Shown: positions 6,688 to 13,219 of the stretch, piece after piece
Layout of the letters: every line of letters starts with the position of its first letter
Position numbering within the stretch: position 1 is the stretch's first letter
Assembly: GCA_031253365.1 (NCBI GenBank)
Contig: JAIRWE010000125.1
Span: 1 to 16,841, forward strand
Direction of reading: 5' to 3'
Source: Oscillospiraceae bacterium
Lineage (GTDB): Bacteria > Bacillota > Clostridia > Oscillospirales > Ruminococcaceae
DNA length: 16,841 nucleotides
Translations under genes and position numbers: made by a program
Notes under the pieces: model-generated
The model's input: the letters and a program-made list of their open reading frames with translations, nothing else
Databases searched by the model: none
Told to the model about the DNA's origin: nothing

Positions 6688-7012
6688 ATTCCTTTATATT
6701 TCCGAACATCTTTTCCCCTATGCCCGAAACGTCCATAATCTCCTCGATGTTCAAAAAATCGCCGCTTTCCTCGCGGTAGGCGATTATCCGCGCTGCTATT
6801 ACTTCGCCTATTCCCGGCAGGCTTTGAAGCTGTTCGGAAGAAGCGGTGTTTATGTTAATCCTCTCCGTTTCCGAAGACGTTTCGGCGGCGGTGGGTTCAA
6901 CGTGGACGACCCTGACATACCCCGGCTCGTCTCGGACGGTAATCGCCGTTATTATGGCGCAAGCGGCGAAAAAAACCGCGATTATTAAAATAAACGGTAA
7001 ATTTTTTTTCAT
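6671..7012 (-). CDS. Short ComEA-like helix-hairpin-helix protein
   Basis: Membrane-anchored DNA-binding protein. Residues 5-24 are one hydrophobic segment placing the rest outside the cell. A 25-residue Glu/Thr/Ser-rich linker follows. The C-terminal 60 residues start ININTASSEQLQSLPGIG and end with a second hairpin, VSGIG (95-99), the tandem HhH of ComEA, which binds incoming DNA in competence. At 113 residues it lacks the SLBB-type domain found before the HhH in longer Firmicute ComEA proteins. The SD is weak (GAAAG). It is convergent with the ECF gene and their stop-codon ends overlap by 17 bp. HhH proteins of this size also occur outside competence, so a DNA-uptake role is an inference supported by the nearby prepilin-like gene. 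Confidence 0.82.
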   Translation of the reverse strand: MKKNLPFILIIAVFFAACAIITAITVRDEPGYVRVVHVEPTAAETSSETERININTASSEQLQSLPGIGEVIAARIIAYREESGDFLNIEEIMDVSGIGEKMFGNIKEFICVD

Positions 7013-7029
7013 ATACTTTCTTTTCTGCT

Positions 7030-7058
7030 TAATTTTTTGATAAGGCAGACGATATAAT
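7030..7058 (+). promoter_or_regulatory. Candidate flagellar sigma-D promoter, overlapping a sigma-A -10
   Basis: GACGATAT (7048-7055) matches the sigma-D -10 consensus GCCGATAT at 7 of 8 positions. TAAT (7030-7033), 14 nt upstream, matches the TAAA -35 at 3 of 4. A perfect sigma-A -10, TATAAT (7053-7058), overlaps, but no good -35 lies 16-18 nt before it. It would drive the 7153 gene with a leader of about 90 nt. Confidence 0.4.
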
Positions 7059-7152
7059 AAGTAGGCAACGGGGCCGGCTGTTCGTTGCGGGCAGATTTCG
7101 CGCGCGGGGGGCGGGGTTCCTTTGAACAGAATACACCGAAAGGAGAACTACC

Positions 7153-7788
7153 ATGAACATCAGTAAAGTTATCGACGCCTCGATGATGAACCACACTAAC
7201 ACGCCGAAAACGGCTCAGCAGGACACCCAGAAGAAAAGCACCACGCTCGCGGCGGACAACGTGGATAAGTTCGACGCCAATACGGCCGCTTATAACGCTA
7301 ATTACAACGCCGCGGCGGCCAAGACCGAAAATCTGAACGTGCAGGCTTATAAAGGCGGCGTGAAACAAATCAAGAACGCGCTTTTTCAAGACTACGTTAA
7401 TTTCAGTTTTGGGAAGCAGTCAGGCGTTTCCATAAACCCGTTCGATAATTTCAACTTCAATCCTTCATCGTTCGCGGTCAACGCGTTCAAAGCGGCGGAG
7501 GACACTTCCGCCAAGTACGAGGATTATTGGGGTGTGGACGCCGTGGCGGAACGCATTTTCACCTTCGCGAAAACACTGGCGGGCGACAACGACGAGCTTT
7601 TCGACACGATGAAAAACGCGTTCTTGAAGGGCTTCAAGTTAGCCGAAGGTTCAAGGGGCGGCAAACTCCCCGAAATAAGCTATCAGACCAAAGAAAAGGT
7701 TTTGGATTATTTTGACGGCTGGGAAGAGGAAATCAACGCCAAAAAAGTCGGCGCTTCCGGTACGGAATCAAAGCCCGCTTGGGAATAG
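7153..7788 (+). CDS. Protein of unknown function, possibly motility-associated
   Basis: A 211-residue soluble protein with no signal peptide or membrane segment. Residues 15-65 are low-complexity, rich in Thr, Gln, Asn and Ala. Residues 125-192 look like a folded conserved domain: a YWGVDAVAERIFTFAKTLAG helix, a MKNAFLKGFKLAE helix, GGKLPEIS and a Trp-containing helix. I recall similar C-terminal domains (DUF5610-like) in proteins of flagellated bacteria, but cannot confirm this here and the biochemical role is not known. AAAGGAG stands 7 nt before ATG. It is a single-gene unit between a possible sigma-D promoter and a strong terminator, facing the flagellar operon, which fits a late flagellar-regulon gene. 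Confidence 0.8.
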   Translation: MNISKVIDASMMNHTNTPKTAQQDTQKKSTTLAADNVDKFDANTAAYNANYNAAAAKTENLNVQAYKGGVKQIKNALFQDYVNFSFGKQSGVSINPFDNFNFNPSSFAVNAFKAAEDTSAKYEDYWGVDAVAERIFTFAKTLAGDNDELFDTMKNAFLKGFKLAEGSRGGKLPEISYQTKEKVLDYFDGWEEEINAKKVGASGTESKPAWE

Positions 7789-7814
7789 CGGCTCGCTTCA
7801 AAACAAGGCGGCGG

Positions 7815-7894
7815 ATATAGGCGAATATAGGCGAATATTCAGTTCAAAGGCGGCTTTCGTAAAGCCGCCTTTTCCGTTGTTTCGCGCCTATATT
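7815..7894. repeat. Tandem 10-mer and its inverted copy flanking a terminator
   Basis: ATATAGGCGA is repeated in tandem at 7815-7824 and 7825-7834. An inverted partner, CGCCTATATT (7885-7894), lies on the other side of the terminator hairpin and matches AATATAGGCG (7824-7833). The inverted copy spans the cheD stop codon. The arms could extend the terminator into a longer cruciform or RNA stem. Confidence 0.6.
7846..7872. terminator. Bidirectional intrinsic terminator between convergent genes
   Basis: AAAGGCGGCTTT (7846-7857) and AAAGCCGCCTTT (7861-7872) form a perfect 12-bp stem with a 3-nt loop, followed by TTTTCC on the plus strand. It lies 57 nt after the 7153 gene and 15 nt after cheD on the other strand. 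The A and T ends give U tracts both ways; the plus direction is slightly better. Confidence 0.85.
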
Positions 7895-8367
7895 GACACT
7901 TCGCCCTTAGTCGTGGATTTAATCTTAACCACGCCGTTTTCCGGATAAAAGAACACCGTGCGCCCGTAATTCAAACCTACGTCCTGCGCGATAATCCGTA
8001 TTCCGATTGCGCCGAGAGCCGCCTTTACCGCCGCGATATTGCGTTCCCCTATGTTGAAGCGGTCGGTCGCCACGCTGAACATTACGGCGCCGCCCGCTAT
8101 CTTGGCGGTCATATCCGCTTTGACCGCCCCGGTTGAAAGCATTTTTTTAAACATATCGGGAATGGCGGTATCCGCAAATTTCATTCGGTTGGTGGCAAGC
8201 CCGTCGCCGCAGTTCTTGCTGTCGGGCAGCATTATATGTGAAAGCCCGCCTATCTTCCTCACTTTGTCATAAAGACAGATACCCACGCAAGAACCGAGGG
8301 CGTAAGTCACCAAACTGTCGGGGGGCTTGCAGATTTTCCAGTCGGAAATTCCAACGCTTATATTCAT
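7888..8367 (-). CDS. cheD: Chemoreceptor glutamine deamidase CheD
   Basis: Cytoplasmic enzyme that deamidates selected Gln residues of chemoreceptors to Glu and binds CheC, stimulating its CheY-P phosphatase activity. The catalytic residues are visible: Thr21, Cys27 in LGSCVGICLYD and His44 in GGLSHIMLP. These are the same numbers known for Thermotoga maritima CheD. 159 residues is the usual length. The start overlaps the cheC stop in ATGA, so the two are translationally coupled, matching their physical partnership. This is the last gene of the flagellar operon, ending just before the bidirectional terminator. Confidence 0.95.
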   Translation of the reverse strand: MNISVGISDWKICKPPDSLVTYALGSCVGICLYDKVRKIGGLSHIMLPDSKNCGDGLATNRMKFADTAIPDMFKKMLSTGAVKADMTAKIAGGAVMFSVATDRFNIGERNIAAVKAALGAIGIRIIAQDVGLNYGRTVFFYPENGVVKIKSTTKGEVSI

Positions 8368-8984
8368 GCGTCAACACCCAACTTTCCGAAAAGATTAGAA
8401 AGGGAATCAACCGTCGGTATAAGCATCATGTTCGATTTCATGCTTACCCCGTCGATTTCGATTGTTTTGTCTATGCAAAGCAGCTTATCACTCACTTCGC
8501 CGAACTCGATAACGGGAACGCTCATAATCGCGCCCAGCATATCCACGGCGAAAGAAGGCGTTTCAACCCCTATTTCCAACCCCGTGAGCTGCGCGATTGC
8601 GCTCACATAAGCGCTCCCCATAATATTGCCGATTTCGGTAAGGGCGGAAACGTCGTTTTCGTTGAGTTTAAGCAAATCAATGTCCTTCTCCCCGAAAAAC
8701 ACGTTAAGGACATTTTCCGCGAACTCCTGCTCGACTAACAGCAGTATCATTCCGCTGACCTCGCCCTTTAACCGCACAAGCACGGCGGCGACAATGTCTT
8801 CGGGCGACCCGTTGTTTTCAATCGCTTCCTGAAACCCCAAAATTTTTATGCTGGGCATATGAATGGCTATCTCCCTGCCAATCATGGCGGAAAGCGCGGT
8901 GGACGCGTTCCCCGAACCTATATTCCCTATTTCTTTAAGGACGTCAAGGTGCATTTCGTTTAAATCTTCGTATTTTTCCAGCAT
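8364..8984 (-). CDS. cheC: CheY-P phosphatase CheC
   Basis: Cytoplasmic phosphatase that removes phosphate from CheY-P and works with CheD in receptor adaptation. Both active-site motifs of the D/S-x3-E-x2-N-x22-P type are intact. The first is DVLKEIGN (residues 14-21), with Pro44 exactly 22 residues later. The second is SALTEIGN in the C-terminal half, again with Pro after 22 residues. The 206-residue length is normal, and both motifs present distinguishes it from FliY or CheX. AAGGA is 7 nt before the ATG. The gap to the upstream rod gene (49 nt) is the largest in the operon and contains no clear promoter. Confidence 0.95.
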   Translation of the reverse strand: MLEKYEDLNEMHLDVLKEIGNIGSGNASTALSAMIGREIAIHMPSIKILGFQEAIENNGSPEDIVAAVLVRLKGEVSGMILLLVEQEFAENVLNVFFGEKDIDLLKLNENDVSALTEIGNIMGSAYVSAIAQLTGLEIGVETPSFAVDMLGAIMSVPVIEFGEVSDKLLCIDKTIEIDGVSMKSNMMLIPTVDSLSNLFGKLGVDA

Positions 8985-9033
8985 TTCAAGTTCCTTTCTT
9001 TGTTAAAGGGCAGTCTCCCGCCGGGTGGTCCGG

Positions 9034-9771
9034 TTATCTCAAATTGTTTACTATTCTCATTAACTCGTCCGAAGTTTGCACGATTTTCGCGGAAAGCTGA
9101 TAAGAACGCTGCGTTTCGATAATTCTCACCATATCGCCGGCGAGGTCCGTCGTAGACATTTCAAGAGCGCCGCTAACCTTATCGGCGTCGGGATTGGGCG
9201 TCGCGGCGCCCGAACGCTCCGTCACCACGAAATGGTTATTGTTCGCCTGTTCAAGACCCCAGTTGTTCGGAACGGAATACACGCCTATCATCGGGGTTAA
9301 AAGCCCGTAATCTATATTTTCGGTGGGGTTCCCTTCCTCGTCAATTTCAAAGGGAACGGCAATATGGTTGCCTTCATAATCCAGCACAAATTCCCCCATG
9401 CCGTTGACAAGCTCCCACTGCTCCCCCGTAAAGGTTATGGTAAACGCCCCGTCCCTCGTCAGGAATGTTCCGCCGTTTCTGTCCGTCACCATAAAAAAGT
9501 CGGAATTGGGCAGGGCGTAATCCATAGGCTGCTCGGTGAATATAAAAGAGCCTTCCTCCCACATTAAATCGGTTTTCATGGTATACTGCCCGTGACCCGT
9601 CTGCCACTCGGTTCGCGGCGGCTGTTGCAGGGTGTAGATACATTCCGCGAAACTGGGACGCTCGGCCTTAAAGCCGACGGTGTTGACGTTGGCTATGTTG
9701 TTCGCGTAAATATTAAGCCCCTCCTGCTGGGCAATCATGCCGCTGCGCGCGGAATAAAAAGAAATGTTCAT
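9034..9771 (-). CDS. Flagellar rod/hook-basal body protein, FlgG-like (FlhP type)
   Basis: Component of the flagellar rod, exported through the FliR/FlhB/FlhA gate encoded upstream. The N-terminus has the rod family signature (MIAQQEGLNIYANNIANVNTVGFKAE) and the C-terminus has the matching coiled-coil motif (SYQLSAKIVQTSDELMRIVNNLR). A GTFLTRDGAFTI stretch typical of the central D1 region lies near residues 101-112. At 245 residues it is slightly shorter than classical FlgG and similar to Bacillus FlhP. AAAGGAG is 8 nt before ATG, and only 13 nt separate it from the previous rod gene. FlgG itself is an alternative name; the two paralogues cannot be assigned to proximal or distal rod from sequence alone. 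Confidence 0.9.
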   Translation of the reverse strand: MNISFYSARSGMIAQQEGLNIYANNIANVNTVGFKAERPSFAECIYTLQQPPRTEWQTGHGQYTMKTDLMWEEGSFIFTEQPMDYALPNSDFFMVTDRNGGTFLTRDGAFTITFTGEQWELVNGMGEFVLDYEGNHIAVPFEIDEEGNPTENIDYGLLTPMIGVYSVPNNWGLEQANNNHFVVTERSGAATPNPDADKVSGALEMSTTDLAGDMVRIIETQRSYQLSAKIVQTSDELMRIVNNLR

Positions 9772-9784
9772 GCGTCAATCTCCT

Positions 9785-10528
9785 TTAATACTTAGCCATA
9801 CTTGCCGTTTTGGTGTTAATCGTGTCGAAATGCTTCAAAATCGCGCTGTTCGCCTCAAACATACGCTGAATTTCCATAGCCTTTGAAATTTCCTTGTTTC
9901 CGTCAACATTCGACTTTTCAAAGGCACCCTGTATAACATCAAATGTTTCCCCCTCCGGAAGCCCCTCTTCCCCGTCGTATCTGAACAAGTTATCGCCGAT
10001 TTTCGCGACGTCCGCGTCCGGCGGGATATAAGTCAGCAGCAACGTGTCGATAACTTCCTCGTCGGGGTTCATTATGACGCCGTCGGCGTTTACTATAAAA
10101 TCGTCGTTCCCGATGTATATATCCCCGTTCGCCCCCTGAACACGCCCCGCTTTATTCAGGCACAGATAACCCAAATCGTCCAGTTCAAACTGCCCCGCCC
10201 GCGTTTGGAAGGTGTTGCCGTAACGGTCGGTCACGTTGAAGTACATATTCCCCCAAATCGCCATATCGAAACGGCTTCCGGTGAAATCAAAATTGCTCTG
10301 CTCCAAATTCGTGCGGGATATATCGACATAAGTCTGCCGGAACGTCCCCTCATGGGTCGCGCGCCGCCTTTGAACCCAAATCAGTTCCTCCATGAAGGTG
10401 TTCAGCACGACCTCATCCTTGCGGTATCCGGACGTGTTAATATTCGCTATATTGTTGGAAACCGCGTCCAGTTCCCGCTGTTTGACTATCATCGCCTGCG
10501 TCGCGTTGTAAAATCCGCGCATAAACAT
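9785..10528 (-). CDS. Flagellar rod/hook-basal body protein, FlgF/FlgG-like (FlhO type)
   Basis: Paralogue of the next gene in the operon and, like it, a predicted rod subunit outside the cytoplasmic membrane. The N-terminal motif MIVKQRELDAVSNNIANINTSGYRKDE and the C-terminal EISKAMEIQRMFEANSAILKHFDTINTK segment are the paired helices shared by rod and hook proteins. TFQTRAGQFELDDLGYL near residues 105-120 is the conserved central strand region. ATG 10528 is chosen because AGGAGG lies 9 nt upstream; the ATG two codons later would be 15 nt away. It follows the sigma factor gene by 13 nt, so it is probably cotranscribed with it. Confidence 0.9.
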   Translation of the reverse strand: MFMRGFYNATQAMIVKQRELDAVSNNIANINTSGYRKDEVVLNTFMEELIWVQRRRATHEGTFRQTYVDISRTNLEQSNFDFTGSRFDMAIWGNMYFNVTDRYGNTFQTRAGQFELDDLGYLCLNKAGRVQGANGDIYIGNDDFIVNADGVIMNPDEEVIDTLLLTYIPPDADVAKIGDNLFRYDGEEGLPEGETFDVIQGAFEKSNVDGNKEISKAMEIQRMFEANSAILKHFDTINTKTASMAKY

Positions 10529-10541
10529 AACGTATAACCTC

Positions 10542-11294
10542 CTACGTATTTTTGATATAATTTTCCAGTTGCCTTTTCAGCAAGAGCATTGATTTTGAAT
10601 GTATCTGGCACACCCGCGATTCCGTCACTCCGAGGACTTTCGCTATCTCGTTGAATTTCAGCTTTTCATAGTAATACAGCGTCACAACCTGCCTCCCTTT
10701 CGGATTAAGAGAGGCTATGGCGTCGGCGATTACCTGCTTTTGCTCCTTCTCATAAATCTCATGGTCGGCGTATTCCGTCAAATCGTTCAGCCTGTCGATG
10801 TTGTTAAAATTATCTTCATACAGCAATTCCTCAAACGAAAGCGTGTTCACGCCCACCGTATCCGCCAGCCTTTTGTCAAGCTGCTCCCTGTCTATCCCCA
10901 TGTAATCGGCTAATTCTTGACTTCGCGGATTCCTGCCCAGCTCGTTGTAAAGCGCGTCGTAAGCCTCTTCCAGTTCCCGCCCGAATTTTCGCACCTGACG
11001 CGGAACCCAGTCCTGTTTCCTCACGTAATCTATAATCGCGCCCTTGATTTTCAGCGACGCGTAGGTTTCAAACTTAACCCCTCTGTTTAAATCAAAAGTT
11101 TCAACCGCCGAAATTAACGCGATAACCCCCTCGTTCACCAAATCGTCGGTATCGCCGTACTTAACGTATATATTCCTCATCGAAAGCGTTATATATTTCA
11201 CCATATCCATGTAACACAGAACGATTTCATTACGGACGCCTATGTCTTTGGTTTCTTTATATTTTCTGAACATTTCAGACTTGTCGGCAGCCAA
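10542..11294 (-). CDS. sigD: Flagellar sigma factor (FliA/SigD, sigma-28 family)
   Basis: Directs RNA polymerase to late flagellar, chemotaxis and motility promoters. Region 2 spans about residues 28-98, with DLVNEGVIALISAVETFD and the core/-10 recognition stretch FETYASLKIKGAIIDYVRKQDWVPRQVRK. Region 3 is about 105-165. Region 4, at 185-245, contains the helix-turn-helix FNEIAKVLGVTESRVCQIHSKS. The 250-residue length and lack of region 1 fit FliA. The start is TTG 11294, preceded by AAGGTGGTGG 7 nt upstream; the ATG seven codons later has no SD. It lies only 29 nt after the restriction endonuclease gene, so its transcription most likely runs through the R-M cassette. Confidence 0.95.
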   Translation of the reverse strand: MAADKSEMFRKYKETKDIGVRNEIVLCYMDMVKYITLSMRNIYVKYGDTDDLVNEGVIALISAVETFDLNRGVKFETYASLKIKGAIIDYVRKQDWVPRQVRKFGRELEEAYDALYNELGRNPRSQELADYMGIDREQLDKRLADTVGVNTLSFEELLYEDNFNNIDRLNDLTEYADHEIYEKEQKQVIADAIASLNPKGRQVVTLYYYEKLKFNEIAKVLGVTESRVCQIHSKSMLLLKRQLENYIKNT

Positions 11295-11323
11295 CTTAAA
11301 TCCACCACCTTAGCGTTATAATT

Positions 11324-12406
11324 CTACCCCATTTGCTCACGCCGAATATCGGAAACAAACCGACTAAGCGGACGGACATAGCTTCTCATCCCAATATGCG
11401 TCGAGGCAGATTTATACCTGTCCGTATTCTCATCCAAATAGAATATCTGCCTTTGCTGACCAAGCATCGTCAGTTTATCATCGCTCAAATCTTTGTCGTA
11501 TGTGATTAAGTGCCATATTTCTTTGATTTTATATCGTGAAAGCGCATGACTGTCAGCGCTTGATACCTGTTTCCACCGTTCGCGAAGCGTGCGTTTGCAA
11601 CTAATCCCTATAGTCCAGCCATCTTTGCATTTAAACCACTTATCTACTTCAATATCTGTTTGAAAGTGGTCGGGCTTTGGATGCGAAGTGAATTTATAAT
11701 AATCAAACAAAAAAGTCGAAATATCTTCCAAACTGTTTCCCGCGCGGTTTTTGCGTTTTTGTGCCAAACGGCGTTCAAATTCTTGCACGAACGCGGTCAA
11801 AATAATATTATCCTCGCTTTCGCTACGAGCAGGCGATAATGATTTTAAATTGTTGCGAAGTTTTGTAAATTCAGTGACGACAATGCTCCTCTCGATGTCA
11901 AGGCAACCTCTGACACCCAAATTATCCCATGTGTTGATAACCCTTCCTATACTTGTTTCGCCAAGAGAATCAAGTATATATTTAGCGGTCTCGCAACAAA
12001 AATCCTTGTCGCTTGACGGCACTAACGATATTGCCGTATTCATCGGAACAACTATATATTTTACCGCGACAACGAAAGCGACAACGTCCTCAAGCGAGTT
12101 TAACTCACATTCTATATCATTGGCTAAATCAAGTGAAAGCGCGTAACTTTTTACATTGGGTTTAAATAATTCTGACAGTGTTTTTGTAAGCGTTTTCTTG
12201 CAAACCGCAATTTTATCTTGCAAAGATAAAGAATTTTGTATCGAAACGACTTCTAAACGATTTGCCAATTCTATTAACTGGTGTTCTTTCGACTTTCCGA
12301 TTGCGCCATATCTGTCACCGCTAAGCAACATTCTCGCAAACCAATATGTGTTTTTCCACGGACTGTCTGTAATCGTTCTTGCCGTGTCGCTCGCTTCAAT
12401 ATCCAT
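11324..12406 (-). CDS. Type II restriction endonuclease, PD-(D/E)XK fold
   Basis: Predicted to cut DNA at unmethylated sites of the adjacent methyltransferase. A helical N-terminal part (about 1-200) is not recognised. The C-terminal part has the nuclease core: NRAGNSLEDISTFLF (220-234) supplies the helix with Glu227, PDHFQTDIEVD (245-255) supplies the acidic residues, and ISCKRTLRERWKQV (268-281) carries catalytic Lys271 followed by the (K)xTxxERWxQ pattern I associate with EcoRII-type endonucleases. ATG 12406 is chosen because GGGAGGG stands 7 nt before it; TTG 12433 is a weaker alternative. It overlaps the methyltransferase end by 11 nt. Parts of the gene are markedly AT-rich (17 G/C of 60 at 12181-12240, against 43 of 60 at 14281-14340 in flhA), hinting at transfer. 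Recognition site unknown. Confidence 0.85.
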   Translation of the reverse strand: MDIEASDTARTITDSPWKNTYWFARMLLSGDRYGAIGKSKEHQLIELANRLEVVSIQNSLSLQDKIAVCKKTLTKTLSELFKPNVKSYALSLDLANDIECELNSLEDVVAFVVAVKYIVVPMNTAISLVPSSDKDFCCETAKYILDSLGETSIGRVINTWDNLGVRGCLDIERSIVVTEFTKLRNNLKSLSPARSESEDNIILTAFVQEFERRLAQKRKNRAGNSLEDISTFLFDYYKFTSHPKPDHFQTDIEVDKWFKCKDGWTIGISCKRTLRERWKQVSSADSHALSRYKIKEIWHLITYDKDLSDDKLTMLGQQRQIFYLDENTDRYKSASTHIGMRSYVRPLSRFVSDIRREQMG

Positions 12407-13178
12407 ACAGAAGCCCTCCCTTATACTCGGCAATCCGCTCCTTTGCCATTTCGCAGTATTCCGCCGAAAGTTCTATCCCTATATAATCGCGCTCATTCAT
12501 AAGGGCTGCGACGGCAGTCGTCCCCGAACCCATAAACGGGTCAAGAACGGTATCGGCATAAGTCGATGAAACAATCCTGTTTATCAGAGCAACGGGGAAC
12601 GGCGCCGGGTGTCCGTTTTTCATCTCCTGCGCGAATTCCCACACATCACCGTAAGCGTTGGCTTTCGGGACAAGTTTAAAATTCGGTTTGGCAATCATAT
12701 AAATCACTTCATACGTCGGCAAAAAGTATCCGGAATTAAAATTTATACCGCCTTTTCGTTTCCAGATAATAATTTGCCGCACGGGTAACCCGCTCATTAT
12801 ATCTTGCCTGTCCTGAAGCAACCCGTTTTGCACGCGCCATTTATGATTATAAAATATCGCTCCCTCGTCGGAAATAACACGGAACATTTCGGCTAAACAT
12901 TCACGTTGCCACGCCGTGTAGCGGTCATGCGGCATATTATCGTCATAATCGGCGTAACCGTTCACCAGTTCGGCGTTTTTCCATTTTCCGCCCCGCCCGT
13001 CTTTCATACCGTTCCCGGTGGAGTTTTTTAAATTATACGGCGGCGAAGTTACGACAAGGTCTACCGAATTATCGGGAATTTCGCGTATAACGTCAAGAAC
13101 GTCACCGCAAATTATTTTATTGCGGAAAGAGGACAACTTATCTGCCCCGTTCTTTTTATCTTTTAAAAGCTCCGCCAT
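12396..13178 (-). CDS. Type II DNA methyltransferase, beta-class (N6-adenine or N4-cytosine)
   Basis: Transfers a methyl group from S-adenosylmethionine to an exocyclic amino group of adenine or cytosine, protecting host DNA from the adjacent nuclease. Catalytic motif IV TSPPYN is at residues 44-49 and the AdoMet-binding motif I DPFMGSGTT at 213-221. IV before I defines the beta class. SPPY is commoner in N4-cytosine enzymes but also occurs in N6-adenine ones, so the target base is open. The tail IGIELSAEYCEMAKERI is typical. At 260 residues it is complete. AAAGGAG lies 6 nt before ATG 13178. It begins 21 nt after flhA and overlaps the nuclease gene, with both reading in the flagellar direction. 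No controller (C) protein gene is present. Confidence 0.92.
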   Translation of the reverse strand: MAELLKDKKNGADKLSSFRNKIICGDVLDVIREIPDNSVDLVVTSPPYNLKNSTGNGMKDGRGGKWKNAELVNGYADYDDNMPHDRYTAWQRECLAEMFRVISDEGAIFYNHKWRVQNGLLQDRQDIMSGLPVRQIIIWKRKGGINFNSGYFLPTYEVIYMIAKPNFKLVPKANAYGDVWEFAQEMKNGHPAPFPVALINRIVSSTYADTVLDPFMGSGTTAVAALMNERDYIGIELSAEYCEMAKERIAEYKGGLLYGY

Positions 13179-13219
13179 ATTACACTCCTTTGTTTCCGAC
13201 TACTGTTGCAGTGTAATAT
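13177..13219 (-). promoter_or_regulatory. Perfect 10-bp inverted repeat spanning the flhA end and the methyltransferase start
   Basis: ATATTACACT (13177-13186) and AGTGTAATAT (13210-13219) are exact reverse complements, 23 nt apart. In the transcript, the 5' arm lies in the last codons of flhA. The 3' arm includes the end of the methyltransferase SD and the first two bases of its AUG; AAAGG is in the loop. A folded stem would hide the start codon. Ribosomes finishing flhA would open it. It could instead be a protein-binding operator. Confidence 0.6.

Noticed and set aside
12407..12433. TTG start nine codons upstream for the endonuclease
   Set aside because: ATG 12406 has a stronger SD at a better distance; the TTG remains possible but less likely.
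11295..13199. Target-site duplications or transposon ends flanking the restriction-modification cassette
   Set aside because: No matching direct repeats were seen at the two junctions, so no mechanism of insertion can be named.
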